A DNA stretch of 64,000 nt. Origin: JASHPR01 sp963778075. Lineage in GTDB: Bacteria; Actinomycetota; Actinomycetes; Streptosporangiales; Streptosporangiaceae. Position 1 is the first letter of the stretch. The number at the start of each line of letters is the position of its first letter. The notes beneath the pieces were generated by a model that saw only the letters and a program-made list of their open reading frames with translations, had not been told where the DNA came from and searched no databases. Of the stretch, positions 53,203-63,145 are shown in pieces. A program made the position numbers and the translations under genes. Location of the stretch: positions 1 to 64,000 of the forward strand of contig CAVZTJ010000002.1 in the NCBI GenBank assembly GCA_963778075.1, in the 5' to 3' direction.

Positions 53203-54438
53203 CTAGTTCCTTCCGGCGCTGCCCTCGGTGCCGTCATCGGTGCTGGCGGCGGCGAGCCGGCGCAAGGCCAGCCCGGCGTACAGCGCTGCTCCCGCGCTGA
53301 GCACCCCGTCGTCGAAGGTCGCGTACTGCGAGTGGTTGTTCGGAACGGCCAGGTACTCCGCGCCGGGCGGCGCGGCGCCCAGGAACACCATCGCCCCGGG
53401 CACCTCGGCGATGACCCGGGAGAAGTCCTCGGCACCGCATACCGGCCGGGCCATCGGCGTGAACGCGCCGCCGCCGAACAGCGTGGCGACGGTGTCGGCC
53501 GCGAAGGCAGCCTCGGCCTCGTCGTTGACGGTCACCGGGTACTCCTGGCTGTACACGGCGTCCACGTCGAGGCCGTGCGCGGCCGCGATGCCCTCGCACA
53601 CCCGGACGGTCTCCCGGGCCACCCGGTCCCGCACCTCCTGATTGAACGTGCGGACGGTGGCGTCGAAGCTCGCCGTCTCCGGGATGACGTTGCGCCGGGT
53701 TCCGGCGTGAAACGAGCCAACGGTCAGCACGGCGGGTTCCAGCGGGTCGATGCTGCGGGTCATGTAGGTCTGCAGGGCCAGGGCCATCTCGCAGGCCGCC
53801 ATGACCGGGTCCCGGGCCAGGTGCGGCGCGGCCCCATGGCCGCCCGCCCCGCGCACCGTGACCCCCAGGGCGTCGGACGCGGCCAGCATGGGACCCGGCC
53901 TGGTGGTGAACGTGCCGTACGGCCATCCGGACGACATGACGTGCAGCGCATACGCCGCGACCGGGCGCGCCCCCGCGGCGTCGAGCACCCCCTCGGCGAT
54001 CATGTGGCCGGCGCCGTCGCACGCCTCCTCCCCCGGCTGGAACATGAACACCACGCTGCCGGCCAGCTCGTCGCGGGCCTGCGCGAGCAGGTGCGCGGCG
54101 CCCACCAGCATCGCGGTGTGCAGGTCGTGCCCGCAGGCGTGCATTGCGTCATCGGTCCGTGACCGGTATGGCACGCCGGTCTTCTCCTCGATCTGCAGCG
54201 CGTCCATGTCCCCGCGCAGCAGCACGGCAGGACCGGGCCGGCCGCCGCGCAGCACGCCGGTCACCGAGGTCAGCGCGGCGCCGGTGGTGATTTCCAGTGG
54301 AAGATCGCTGAGCGCGCCGAGGACGCGCCGCTGGGTGCCGGGCAGGTCCAGCCCGACCTCAGGCTCGCGGTGCAGCGCGTGCCGCAGCTCGGCGAGGTCG
54401 CCGCCGAGCGAGTCAGCCTTCTCCGTCACGTTCATCAT
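53203..54438 (-). CDS. M20 family amidohydrolase (hippurate-hydrolase-like)
   Basis: The protein has 411 residues and is an M20D metallopeptidase/amidohydrolase. Metal ligands are in RGDMDALQIEE, MHACGHDLHTAML, FQPGEEACDGAGHMI and the C-terminal PNNHSQYA. The dimerisation domain is intact (GAGGHGAAPHLARDPVMAACEMALALQTYMTRSIDP). Such enzymes remove acyl groups from N-acyl amino acids or cleave small amides. Directly followed by the S9 peptidase gene; together they suggest peptide or acyl-amino-acid salvage. ATG 54438. Confidence 0.93.
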   Translation of the reverse strand: MMNVTEKADSLGGDLAELRHALHREPEVGLDLPGTQRRVLGALSDLPLEITTGAALTSVTGVLRGGRPGPAVLLRGDMDALQIEEKTGVPYRSRTDDAMHACGHDLHTAMLVGAAHLLAQARDELAGSVVFMFQPGEEACDGAGHMIAEGVLDAAGARPVAAYALHVMSSGWPYGTFTTRPGPMLAASDALGVTVRGAGGHGAAPHLARDPVMAACEMALALQTYMTRSIDPLEPAVLTVGSFHAGTRRNVIPETASFDATVRTFNQEVRDRVARETVRVCEGIAAAHGLDVDAVYSQEYPVTVNDEAEAAFAADTVATLFGGGAFTPMARPVCGAEDFSRVIAEVPGAMVFLGAAPPGAEYLAVPNNHSQYATFDDGVLSAGAALYAGLALRRLAAASTDDGTEGSAGRN

Positions 54439-54584
54439 CAGGATCGCTACCCGCCCGCCGTCTTTGTTCCGGAATCCGCCAGCTCCAGGCTAAAAGTCGG
54501 TGAAGAGATCTTCAAGTAAATGAAAGGTGCATATGACCGGGTCAGCGGCGGCCGGCGCCGCCTGCGCCGCTCGCAAGAGGATCG

Positions 54585-55415
54585 CTAGCCGGGCGTCCCG
54601 TCGCGCTCGCTTCTTCGGGCGAGGCCCTGGAGTTGCCGTGCGTGCACGCCAGGCAGGAAATCCTTGCCGTACGCCGATGGGCCGAGCCGGGGGTCGCCGG
54701 CAGCACCGGCGTCACGCAGGGCGTGCACGTACGCGCGATCCTGGTCGATCCGTGCGTGTACCTGATCAGCTCCGCCGATGGACCCGTGGCCGGGGACGAG
54801 GACATCGACGTCGCCCGCCACGCCCTCGAGCAGCCGCAGCGCGGCGAGGTAGTCCTCGATCGGGTCAGCAGTGTCGTCCAGGTCGAGCATCGGAATCAGG
54901 ACATCAGAAAGCATGTCGCCGACGGCGAGAACCCCGCGCTCCTCGATCAGCAGCGCCGCATGGCCGGGGGCATGTGCTTGATGCTCGATGATCCGGACGT
55001 GCGGTCCATCCCAGGGAAGCCGCGCAGTTTCCGCGGGCAGGCCAGTTACCAGGCCAAACAGATCCCACGAGATCTGCCCGGCGATGTCCGGCGGTATCCA
55101 CTCGGCGATGCGGGCCTTCCAGTCGGCGTCCGACAGCTCATCCCGGACACTGGCCGCGCAGCGGGCCGTGCCGTAATGGGGCGCTGCGCCGAGCCCGGCG
55201 TGCCACAGCACGTGATCCCAATGAGGATGCGTCGAGAAGCCTGCCACAACGCTCTGGCCTGATTCGGACAAGTCGTTCGCGAGACAGGCCATTTCGCCGC
55301 CGTAGATCCCGGCGTCGATGAGCAACGCGCCAGCCTGGCCTCGCACGACTACGGCGTTGCTCTGGCAGAACTCGCTCTGGTGGATCAGCACATCCTCCGC
55401 GACCTGCCTCAGCAC
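54585..55415 (-). CDS. Metallo-beta-lactamase-fold hydrolase
   Basis: The protein has 276 residues. Metal-site motifs THPHWDHVLWHAG, HAPGHAALLIEERGVLAVGDMLSD and VLVPGHGS are complete, giving a di-zinc (or di-iron) hydrolase. The N-terminus MLRQVAEDVLIHQSEFCQSNAVVVRGQAGALLIDAGI is typical of stand-alone MBL proteins. Substrate unknown. It ends about 145 bases before the M20 gene on the same strand and lies 14 bases from the RibD-like gene end, so it may be in that operon. Confidence 0.88.
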   Translation of the reverse strand: MLRQVAEDVLIHQSEFCQSNAVVVRGQAGALLIDAGIYGGEMACLANDLSESGQSVVAGFSTHPHWDHVLWHAGLGAAPHYGTARCAASVRDELSDADWKARIAEWIPPDIAGQISWDLFGLVTGLPAETARLPWDGPHVRIIEHQAHAPGHAALLIEERGVLAVGDMLSDVLIPMLDLDDTADPIEDYLAALRLLEGVAGDVDVLVPGHGSIGGADQVHARIDQDRAYVHALRDAGAAGDPRLGPSAYGKDFLPGVHARQLQGLARRSERDGTPG

Positions 55416-55429
55416 GGCGCTCCTTCCGG

Positions 55430-56032
55430 TTATGAATTGCGAACGTTTGCCGGGATGGCGTCTGATCGACGGTTAGTGACGGGCCGGTACCGCACGTTGA
55501 CAGCCGAAGCGGGATCGCCGTCGCAGACCCGGTGCAGCCGGATGATCCTGTCGTCAGCCGGGTTGTCGTAGAGGCGGATGCCGGCGCCGAGGAGGATCGG
55601 CGCGATGTGCAGGTCGATCTCATCGATCAGGCCTCGCTCGAGCAATTGCCGCCCGATGGCCGGCGAGAACACCTCGACGTTCTTCCCGCCCGCCGCGTCG
55701 AGGGCGATCTGCACCGCCTCCTCGACCGGGCAGCTCAAGACGGTGACGCCGTCGGCGGGCCGGGCATCCTGCGGGTGGTGCGTGAGCACGAACACCGGGC
55801 CCTGCCATGCGCCGCCGTAGGGGCGGGCATCACCGATGGCACTGTCGAAGCCGTCGCGGCCGGCCAGAACGGCGCCCGTCGTGCGGGTGTACTCCTCGAT
55901 CAGGCCCGGTCTGACGGCGAAGCCGGTCAGCCAGTCCATGTCGTGTTCCGGGCCGGCCACGAATCCGTCCAGCGACATCGTGAAGTGCCAGAGCACCTTC
56001 GCGGCTGCCGTCTGCGGTTCGGTGTCGTCCAT
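55430..56032 (-). CDS. RibD C-terminal/dihydrofolate-reductase-like protein
   Basis: The protein has 200 residues from ATG 56032 (MDDTEPQTAAAKVLWHFTMSLDGFVAGPEHDMDWL), with AGGTGAG upstream. The family hallmarks TMSLDGFVAGP, GAVLAGRDGFD, GPVFVLTHHP, DGVTVLSC and GGKNVEVFSPAIGRQLLERGLIDEIDLHIAPILLGAGIRLY are all present. Such proteins bind NADPH and reduce unidentified substrates. It is divergent from the HxlR regulator, which probably controls it through the palindrome at 56087. Confidence 0.9.
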   Translation of the reverse strand: MDDTEPQTAAAKVLWHFTMSLDGFVAGPEHDMDWLTGFAVRPGLIEEYTRTTGAVLAGRDGFDSAIGDARPYGGAWQGPVFVLTHHPQDARPADGVTVLSCPVEEAVQIALDAAGGKNVEVFSPAIGRQLLERGLIDEIDLHIAPILLGAGIRLYDNPADDRIIRLHRVCDGDPASAVNVRYRPVTNRRSDAIPANVRNS

Positions 56033-56086
56033 TCTCACCTGCTGCCTGCTGCTTGCGGTTTGCAATCGGTCAGTCAGACACTAGGA

Positions 56087-56113
56087 CAACTGGTGGTAGG
56101 TTGCAACCAGTTG
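56087..56113. promoter_or_regulatory. Palindrome caactggt-N11-accagttg between divergent genes
   Basis: Exact 8-base arms lie 13 bases upstream of the HxlR start and 55 bases from the RibD-like start. It is well placed to be the HxlR operator. Confidence 0.65.
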
Positions 56114-56125
56114 AGGAGGACGAGG

Positions 56126-56611
56126 GTGCAGCCAGAAGCGCGGTCGGGGTGTCCCATCAACGCCGCGGTCGAGGCGTTCGGCGACAGCTGGAGCCTGCTG
56201 GTGCTGCGCGACGTGATGTTCGGCAACCGGCGGTACTTCCGGGAGCTCCTCGCCGGCTCCGAGGAGAAAATCGCCTCCAACATCCTGGCCGACCGGCTCA
56301 AGCGCCTGGTGAGCGCCGGTCTCCTGACACGACAGGACGCGGGCCCGGGGCGACGGGCGGCCTACAGCCTGACCGAGGCGTCCATCCAGCTCGTACCGGT
56401 CTTCGCGCAGCTCGGCCAGTGGGGCCTGCGACACCGCCCGACGACGAAGCGGCTGCGGGTGCGCGCCGAAGTACTCGCAGCGGGCGGCCCGCCGCTATGG
56501 GCCGAACTCATGGCCGAGCTGCGGGCCATCCACCTCGGGACCGCAGCGCCAGAAGGGACCGGTCCCAGCGTCATCGAACAGCTCGCCCAGGCATACGCCA
56601 CCGCAAGCTGA
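56126..56611 (+). CDS. HxlR-family transcriptional regulator
   Basis: The protein has 161 residues from GTG 56126, with GAGGAGG upstream. HxlR winged helix: CPINAAVEAFGDSWSLLVLRDVMFGNRRYFRELLAGSEEKIASNILADRLKRLVSAGLLTRQDAGPGRRAAYSLTEASIQLVPVFAQLGQWG. The N-terminal Cys (SGCPI) is the usual redox- or electrophile-sensing residue. A C-terminal extension of about 50 residues is longer than the minimal family. It probably represses itself and the divergent RibD-like gene. Confidence 0.9.
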   Translation: MQPEARSGCPINAAVEAFGDSWSLLVLRDVMFGNRRYFRELLAGSEEKIASNILADRLKRLVSAGLLTRQDAGPGRRAAYSLTEASIQLVPVFAQLGQWGLRHRPTTKRLRVRAEVLAAGGPPLWAELMAELRAIHLGTAAPEGTGPSVIEQLAQAYATAS

Positions 56612-56745
56612 AGCCGTCGTCGCATCACCTCGCAGTGCACAACGAACACGCCGTGGCACGGCATCCTCCGGGGTGCCCTAGACGGGATTAGTTCTTTTGT
56701 CCGGAGCGGCTCTTTCATCGAGGATCAGTCCGGCATCCTGTGAGG

Positions 56746-57066
56746 ATGGCAGCGAAGTCGCTCATCGCCGTGAGCTGCCTGCTGTTGGCTTGTCTCTGCG
56801 CAGCGTGTGGGCTGGCCACGTCAGCTGCGACGTCGACTCCACCGGCCGCTTCCACGCGGCCGGCGGCTTCGGCTGCGGCGCATGCTGGGACCGCCGCTGT
56901 TCCACGGTCGGCGACAGCCCGTCCAATCGCGGCCGCGGACCCCACATCGCGTTGCCCGCAGTACTCGGCGGCCACCTACGGCATCAACCCGAATCGAGTG
57001 GCCGACACCGGAGGCGGCGCGCAACTGGTCACCGTCATCGTTTCCACGACAGCCCGCACATCCTGA
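56746..57066 (+). CDS. Small exported protein or lipoprotein, possibly truncated
   Basis: The protein has 106 residues from ATG 56746 (GTG 56740 also possible). The signal region SLIAVSCLLLACLCAACGLA contains a plausible lipobox (CAAC). An Ala/Ser/Thr/Pro linker leads to RCPQYSAATYGINPNRVADTGGGAQLVTVIVSTTARTS. The last part resembles the beginning of a larger exported domain (GAQLVTV-type strand), so the gene may have lost its 3' end. No ribosome site is convincing. Confidence 0.45.
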   Translation: MAAKSLIAVSCLLLACLCAACGLATSAATSTPPAASTRPAASAAAHAGTAAVPRSATARPIAAADPTSRCPQYSAATYGINPNRVADTGGGAQLVTVIVSTTARTS

Positions 57067-57136
57067 TCGCCGTCAGCTGACCAACGAGACAACAGCGACC
57101 ATTGCTTTGGTCCGGCGCCTTGGCCCAGCCAGGGCG

Positions 57137-57176
57137 CCCACGGCGGGCCCCGGCTGATGCCGGGACCCGCCGTGGG
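57137..57176. terminator. Strong 18-bp hairpin
   Basis: The stems cccacggcgggccccggc and gccgggacccgccgtggg pair at 17 of 18 positions with a tgat loop. The hairpin lies between the small exported protein and the convergent MMPL gene. Confidence 0.8.
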
Positions 57177-57190
57177 CCGGCTGATTGCGA

Positions 57191-59331
57191 CTACCGGACG
57201 CCCGCCAGCGCAGGCTCCTGCGCCGTCGCGGGCAGTTCGGGCTGCGGCGCGCGTACCCGCAGCACTCGGGCGACCGGCGCCGGCAGCCACCAGTTGGCCC
57301 GGCCGAACAGCGCGACCATCGCCGGGACGAGCAGGCAGCGGATGATCACCGCGTCGATCAGGATGCCCGCGCCCAGGCCAGTCGCCAGGATCTTCAGGTC
57401 GGTCTGCGGCCCGGTGGACATGGACAGGAAGCTGAGCATCAGGATCGCGGCTGCGCTGGTGACCAGGCGCCCGGTACGGCCGAGGCCGGTAGTGACGGCC
57501 GTGCGCGCATCGCCGGTCTCGTCGTAGGACTCGCGGATGCGGCTAAGGATGAACACCTCGTAGTCCATCGACAGGCCGAACAGGAAGGCGAAGACCATCA
57601 GCGGCACCCACATCGTGATGGCGCCGGTGGCCGGGATGCCCCACACGATGCCGGAGCCGTGGCCCTCCTGCCACACCCAGGTCAGCACGCCGTAGGCCGC
57701 CGCGAGCGAGATCAAGTTGAACACGACCGCCTTCGCCGCTAGCAGTACCGACCGGAACGCCCTGGTCAGCAGCAGGAATGTGGCGATCCCGATTAGCGCC
57801 AGCATCAGCGGGAAGTCGCCGTACACGGCGTGGTTGAAGTCGATCATCTCGGCGCCCGAGCCGCCGACGCCAAGCACGCCAGGCCGGTGCGCTAGCGCCG
57901 ACTCCAGGCTCGCCGTCGCGGACTGGCCGGCCGGCAGGTTGCTCTCGGTCTTCGGCAGCACTGTGACGATGGCGCTGCCCGCGTGCCGGTAGTCGCTGGT
58001 GGCCGGGGCCATGGCCGCGTACACGCCAGGCACCCGGGCTGCTGCCTGCGCCGTTCCCTTCGCAGCCGCGCTGGTGGTGAGCACCTCGGCCGGGGTGAGA
58101 ACTCCGGCCGGGACGCCGCCGTCGGTCAGCCTGACCAGGGCCGAGTGCGCGGGCCCGGACGTGGCCTGCGCGGAGCTTCCCGGCTCGCCCAGGTGCAGCG
58201 AAAGCGCGGGTGCCATCAGCACGCCGAGCACGGCCAGCCCGCCAATCGCCGCCAGCCAGCGGTGCCGGTAGACGCCGCGGGCCCAGGCCGAGAACGCCCG
58301 GCTCGCGGTCCGCTCGGTGCGCAGCCGCGGCCAGTCCAGCCGCGGGCCACGGTGACCAGAATCACCGGCAGGAATGTGATCGCGACCGCGACCGACACCA
58401 GCGGGACCAGCACGCCGCCGATTCCGACGCTGCGCAGCATCGGAACGGGAAGCACGATCATCGACAGCAGGCCGATGGCCACCGTCAGCCCGGAGAACAC
58501 GACCGCCCGGCCCGCGTGGTCCATGGCCCGCAGCACCGCGGTCTGGTTGTCGCGGCCGGCCGCCCGCTCCTCGCGCCAGCGGCTGACGACCAGAAGCGAG
58601 TAATCGATGGCGACGCCCAGGCCGATCAGCGCAATCAGGAACTCCACGATCTGGCTTACGCCGATGATCTCGGTGAGGCCCCCGACCAGCAAGAAGGTGG
58701 CCAGCACCGAGATGCCCCCGATCAGCAGCGGCAGCAGCGCCAGGAAACTGGCGAAGACGAACGCCAGGATGAGTAGCGCGCCCACCGACCCGATCATCGA
58801 CTCGACCATCAGGCTGGTGCCCTTGGCCTGCGGCGCGCCGTTCTGCAGGAGCTGCTCGCCGGTCACGCCGGTCTGCCATCCGGCCGGGGCCGTCCCGGTC
58901 AGGCTGCGCTGGATCGCGGGCCCGAGGTCCGGTCCGTCGAAGTTCGTGTTTGCAGCGGTGTACACGAGGGCGAAGGTGGACCTGCCGTTCCTGGTCAGGA
59001 AGGCGGGGTTATGGGTCGTTGCATAATCCGCGATCCGGGAGTGGGGCACAGCGGAGTTCAATGCGCCGAATACCTTGCCGCTGACGGCGGCGTCGGCTCG
59101 CTGGCCGGGCGGAGCAGTCAGCACGGCCACATACGGCGGCTGGGAGCCGCCGTTGCCGTACTCGCGGGCGATCTGGTCGTCCACCTTGTACGCCTGGCCG
59201 GGCATGGCGAAGTTGTTGGTCATCCGGTGGGTGGTGCCGCTGATCGTCATGACTCCGGCTGCGACAACAGCTAGCCAGAACATCGTCACGAGCAGCTTGT
59301 GGCGCAATACGAAGCGGGTCAGCGCTTGCAT
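57191..59331 (-). pseudogene. MMPL-family transporter with one-base frameshift
   Basis: The first frame from ATG 59331 (MQALTRFVLRHKLLVTMFWLAVVAAGVM) gives helices 1-6, including GLGVAIDYSLLVVSRWREERA and PMLRSVGIGGVLVPLVSVAVAITFLPVILVTV. At about 58350 the frame changes; the rest (GPRLDWPRLRTERTASRAFSAW to LPATAQEPALAGVR) is read to 57191 and contains helices 7-12 with FLFGLSMDYEVFILSRIRE. Both Asp-Tyr (DY) proton-relay pairs are intact. Restoring one G in the gtggcccgcgg run would give a normal protein of about 713 residues, so this may be a sequencing error in a working RND/MMPL lipid or drug exporter. Confidence 0.82.
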
Positions 59332-59563
59332 GACGAGCCTCCGCTGTCCTGATGGCCGACGGTCCGTCCGCCGGGCACGTCATGAGCCTCCAGGTTTTGC
59401 CGCCGCAGATCGTCGGCCCTGGGCGGTCACTTGCGAGTACGCCGCCAGGAGCAGCGGGCCGCCGGGTACTCCGCCGGGAGTACGCGGCCGGACACCTCGC
59501 GGAGGACGACGGATGAGCCTGGCGACCGTACGCTGATCATGTGAACGATGGGCTGGCTCGGGT

Positions 59564-60817
59564 GTGCGGCGCGCTAGCGCGCTTGTGGCGCCGGTGGCCG
59601 GCTCGAACACGCACGACGTCATCAGGATGCTGGTGCTGGCCGCGGTACTCGTGGCCGGCTCCTACGGCGAGGCCCACCCGACGAACAAGGCCGACCAGAT
59701 CAACAACGGGCATCCGGTTCCCCATACGCCGACCGTCGCCCTCCTGCTGGTAGGGGCGGCGTGCGTGGTACTCGCGGTCAGGCGCTGGTACCCGGCGCCT
59801 GTGCTCGTAGTGTCGACCGCCTGCATCGTCGCTTACAGCCTGCTGGGCTACGTAAATGGCGCTGTCCTCGTTGCAGCACCGTTCGCGCTGTACACGGTCG
59901 TCACGAGGGTGCCAATGCTGCGGGCGCTGGCGTTCGCCGGCGGCACCCTGATCGTGCTGATGGCCGCGACCGCGGCCCGCAATCCGTTCGGCGCCACCGG
60001 TGGCGGCTTCTACCTGATTCCGGCGATGATCGCGGTGGCGCTGTTCACCGGCACCGCGGTCGCGAACCAGCGATCACGGATCGTAGCCGCCAGAGACAGG
60101 GCCGAAGAAGAAGGCAAGCGGCGAGTCGATGAGGAACGGCTACGGATCGCCAGGGAGCTGCACGACATCGTGGCGCACACGATGGCCACGATCAACGTCC
60201 AGGCGGGCGTCGCGGCACACGTGCTGGCCGAGAACCCGGCCGCGGCCGGCGACGCGCTGCAGGCTATCCGCAAGTCCAGCAAGGACGGGCTGCGGGAGCT
60301 GCGGGCGATCCTCAACGTGCTTCGGCAGGCGGATGAGGGCGATCCGACGCAGCCCGCTCCCGGTCTGGGCCAGCTCGACTCGCTGATCTCGAACGCCGGA
60401 GGCGCGGGACTGCCGGTCACGTTGCGGCAATCCGGGGAGGCGGCGCCTGACCTGCCATCCGCGGTCGACCTGGCCGCGTACCGGATCGTGCAAGAATCCC
60501 TCACCAACGTCATCAAGCATGCTGGTCCAGCGGCCACTGCGACGGTCAGCCTGCGCTACGCGGGCCCCGCGCTGGAGATCGAGGTGACCGATACCGGACT
60601 CGGGCCGGCCCCGGCGTCGATGACCGCGGCTGACGGTCACGGGCTGATCGGCATGCGCGAGCGCGCGACATCAGTGGGCGGCTCGATGGAAAGCGGGCCG
60701 GGACCGGATGGCGGGTACCGGGTGTTCGCGACGCTGCCTGTCGGCGGGGTGCAGCCTGATCCCACCGACGCGGCGCAGGCCGCCGCAGCCTCGTCCGCCC
60801 ACGCGTCCGCGTCATGA
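59564..60817 (+). CDS. NarL-type sensor histidine kinase
   Basis: The protein has 417 residues from GTG 59564. A separate frame from GTG 59538/ATG 59541 (LARVCGALARLWRRW) looks like a more typical N-terminus, so a small frame error near 59600 is possible. Five to six membrane helices fill residues 20-160, followed by HisKA_3 with the phosphorylated His in RIARELHDIVAHTMATINVQAGVAAHVL and an HATPase_c domain (NVIKHAGPAATATVSLRYAG, VTDTGLGP, GHGLIGMRERATSVGG). It senses an unknown membrane or extracellular signal and phosphorylates the adjacent regulator, whose start overlaps its stop (ATGA). Confidence 0.92.
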   Translation: MRRASALVAPVAGSNTHDVIRMLVLAAVLVAGSYGEAHPTNKADQINNGHPVPHTPTVALLLVGAACVVLAVRRWYPAPVLVVSTACIVAYSLLGYVNGAVLVAAPFALYTVVTRVPMLRALAFAGGTLIVLMAATAARNPFGATGGGFYLIPAMIAVALFTGTAVANQRSRIVAARDRAEEEGKRRVDEERLRIARELHDIVAHTMATINVQAGVAAHVLAENPAAAGDALQAIRKSSKDGLRELRAILNVLRQADEGDPTQPAPGLGQLDSLISNAGGAGLPVTLRQSGEAAPDLPSAVDLAAYRIVQESLTNVIKHAGPAATATVSLRYAGPALEIEVTDTGLGPAPASMTAADGHGLIGMRERATSVGGSMESGPGPDGGYRVFATLPVGGVQPDPTDAAQAAAASSAHASAS

Positions 60818-61482
60818 TCCGGGTACTGCTTGCCGATGACCAGGCGCTGATCCGCGCGGGCTTCCGGGTGCTTTTGGATAGCGCCGACGGGATGCAGGTC
60901 GTCGGTGAGGCCGCCAACGGCGCGCAGGCCGTTGACCTGGCCCGGCAGGTGCGCGCCGACGTCGTGCTCATGGACATCCGCATGCCCGGCGTGGACGGGG
61001 TGGAGGCTACCCGCCGCATCGCGGCGGACGACAACCTCGCGGGCGTCAAGGTGATCATGCTGACCACGTTCGAGTCGGACGAGTACGTGTACCAGGCGAT
61101 CCGCGCCGGGGCGAGCGGGTTCCTGGTGAAGGACTCTGAGCCCGCCGATCTGATCCAGGCGGTACGGGTCGTCGCCGGCGGCGACGCGCTGCTGGCACCG
61201 CGGGTGACCCGTCGGCTGATCACCGACCTGGCTTCCCGGCCCGAGCGGCCGCAGCTCGATAACCGCCAGCTGACCGCGCTGACCGACCGGGAACGGGAGG
61301 TGCTCAGCCTCATCGCCGGCGGGCTGTCGAACGACGAGATCGCCGCGCAGCTGTTCGTGAGCCCGCTGACCGTCAAGACGCACGTAAGCCGGATCCTGGC
61401 CAAGCTGGATTCGCGTGACCGCGCCCAGCTAGTCGTGCTGGCTTACGAAAGCGGCCTGGTGACTCCCGGCGGCGCGAATTAA
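60814..61482 (+). CDS. NarL/LuxR-type response regulator
   Basis: The protein has 222 residues. Receiver domain with acidic pocket LLADDQ, phospho-Asp in ADVVLMDIRMPGVDG, Thr in VIMLTTFESDEY and Lys in GFLVKDSEP. LuxR helix-turn-helix LTDREREVLSLIAGGLSNDEIAAQLFVSPLTVKTHVSRILAKL. It is the cognate partner of the kinase just upstream. Targets are not evident; the divergent MMPL transporter is a natural candidate, being often controlled by adjacent two-component systems. Confidence 0.95.
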   Translation: MIRVLLADDQALIRAGFRVLLDSADGMQVVGEAANGAQAVDLARQVRADVVLMDIRMPGVDGVEATRRIAADDNLAGVKVIMLTTFESDEYVYQAIRAGASGFLVKDSEPADLIQAVRVVAGGDALLAPRVTRRLITDLASRPERPQLDNRQLTALTDREREVLSLIAGGLSNDEIAAQLFVSPLTVKTHVSRILAKLDSRDRAQLVVLAYESGLVTPGGAN

Positions 61483-61741
61483 GCGATGAGATTGGGCAGC
61501 TGCGCCGGCTTCCGGCCCGTGCGCCGACGTTCCAGACATCGGCCCAGCGGAAGATCGACGCGCAGGTCTTTGGTCCTCACGTACAGCGCGGCCGCGATTG
61601 TGCCCAATTCGCTGAGGCGGCTCCGGTGCCGTCAAGTTAGGAACGTCCTGATCGCTAAGCAGCCGCGAATATTCGTTAGTAGTGATCGGAAGGAAGGGTT
61701 TAGGGTTTCCAGCGGTATCTGGCAGACCGCACGGAGGTCGC

Positions 61742-62530
61742 ATGAGAATCGGCCCGTTGACCGTCGACCCGGTGTATGACGGATACGGCGACCAGGTCGC
61801 CCGGGATATCCTCCAGGTCCCCGGCAAGCCCGACGCGTGGGACAAGTGTGGGCAGTATGTGGACGACGCGGGGAACATACGGCTGATCTGCGGCGGTTAC
61901 CTGCTCCGGTCTGGTGACCGGGTGGTGCTGATCGATGCCGGGCTCGGCGAGTACGAGGACGAGCAGTGGCACGGCGGCCAGTTGCTCGACAGCCTGCGCC
62001 GGCTGGGCGTCACGCCTGCTGAGGTCACCGATGTGGTCTTCACGCACCTGCACTGGGATCACGTCGGCTGGGCGACCCGGAAGGGCGAGATCGTCTTCGG
62101 CAACGCCACGTACCGCGTACACCGGGCGGACTGGGCCCACTTCGTGGAAGCACCCGACGCGGACCCGGAGGATGTGCAGCAGCTTTCCCCGCTCACCGGG
62201 CAGCTGGAGACTTTTGACGCGGAGATGGCACTGCTGCCCGGTCTCGACGCGCGCCCCGTGCCCGGCCACACGCCCGGGTCAACGATCTATGTGGTGTCGA
62301 ACGGCAGCGAGCGCCTCCTGTTGATCGGGGACGTGCTGCACACCCCGGCTGAGGTGACCGACCCCGGTTGGGAAGCCGTGATGGACGTGGACAACATCGC
62401 GGCGAAGCGGATCCGCGCAGAGCTGATCAAGGCCAACGCGGATGGCCCCGACGTGATCGGCGCCGCCCACTTCCCGTTCGGCCACATAATCACCGTGGAC
62501 GGCGAGCACCAGTTCCGGTGCCTCGAGTGA
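61742..62530 (+). CDS. Metallo-beta-lactamase-fold hydrolase
   Basis: The protein has 262 residues from ATG 61742, set by GGAGG six bases upstream; the frame is open earlier without a signal. Metal-binding motif TDVVFTHLHWDHVGWATRKG, then VPGHTPGSTIYVV, LLLIGDVLHTPAEV and AAHFPFGHI complete the site. It is related to the AttM/AiiB-like and alkylsulfatase-like MBL groups, substrate unknown. The stretch 61483-61741 before it contains no recognisable gene. Confidence 0.9.
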   Translation: MRIGPLTVDPVYDGYGDQVARDILQVPGKPDAWDKCGQYVDDAGNIRLICGGYLLRSGDRVVLIDAGLGEYEDEQWHGGQLLDSLRRLGVTPAEVTDVVFTHLHWDHVGWATRKGEIVFGNATYRVHRADWAHFVEAPDADPEDVQQLSPLTGQLETFDAEMALLPGLDARPVPGHTPGSTIYVVSNGSERLLLIGDVLHTPAEVTDPGWEAVMDVDNIAAKRIRAELIKANADGPDVIGAAHFPFGHIITVDGEHQFRCLE

Positions 62531-62732
62531 GGTTGGCTAGCTAGCCCGGCTTCCCGGCCGATGATGGGTGCATGCTGCTCTGCGCGGGGCTCACCGGAGC
62601 TTGGCATGTACCTGTCCTCTCGGCCAAAGCGTTTCAGGGCGGACGCCGGGCTGGCCCCTGTCGGCCTGACCAACACCATCATGCTCGTTCTGGCCTGGTG
62701 AGACGGTTTTCAACTGCATTCGGGTTAGCGCC

Positions 62733-62987
62733 GTGCTCAGGGGTGCGCCGACGCAGCGCGTCCTGATGGCCTCCGACATCGCCGAGCTGATCACGATCTG
62801 CAATCCGGCAGGCATGGAGGAATTCTTCCGGCAGGCGGGATGGGATCTCGCTAATCCGATGCCCGAGGACTGGACCGTGGACCTGAAAGCCCTCGCCAAG
62901 ATCGGCGAAGCCGCAGGCCAGATAGTGCTGGGGCCGCCCCTTGGCCCCGACGACACGATGCCGGACCGATTTCTTCGCCACGGCTGA
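62733..62987 (+). pseudogene. Cupin-family protein, C-terminal remnant
   Basis: APTQRVLMASDIAELITICNPAGMEEFFRQAGWDLANPMPEDWTVDLKALAKIGEAAGQIVLGPPL resembles the tail of quercetinase-like cupins, after the second barrel strand. The barrel itself and its metal site are absent, and an in-frame stop lies just upstream. Confidence 0.5.
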
Positions 62988-63145
62988 TTGCGCCTCGGCG
63001 CGCATCGAAGCCCATTAGCAACGCCGTATTCAGGACGACACCACGCTCCGACGGAAGAATTCCCGCGCGCTCGTCGCGTACCACCAGTATCCCGGGTGCG
63101 GCCATTTCGACCTGATCGCAGCGGCGCAGCCCAAGATTGCGCAAT

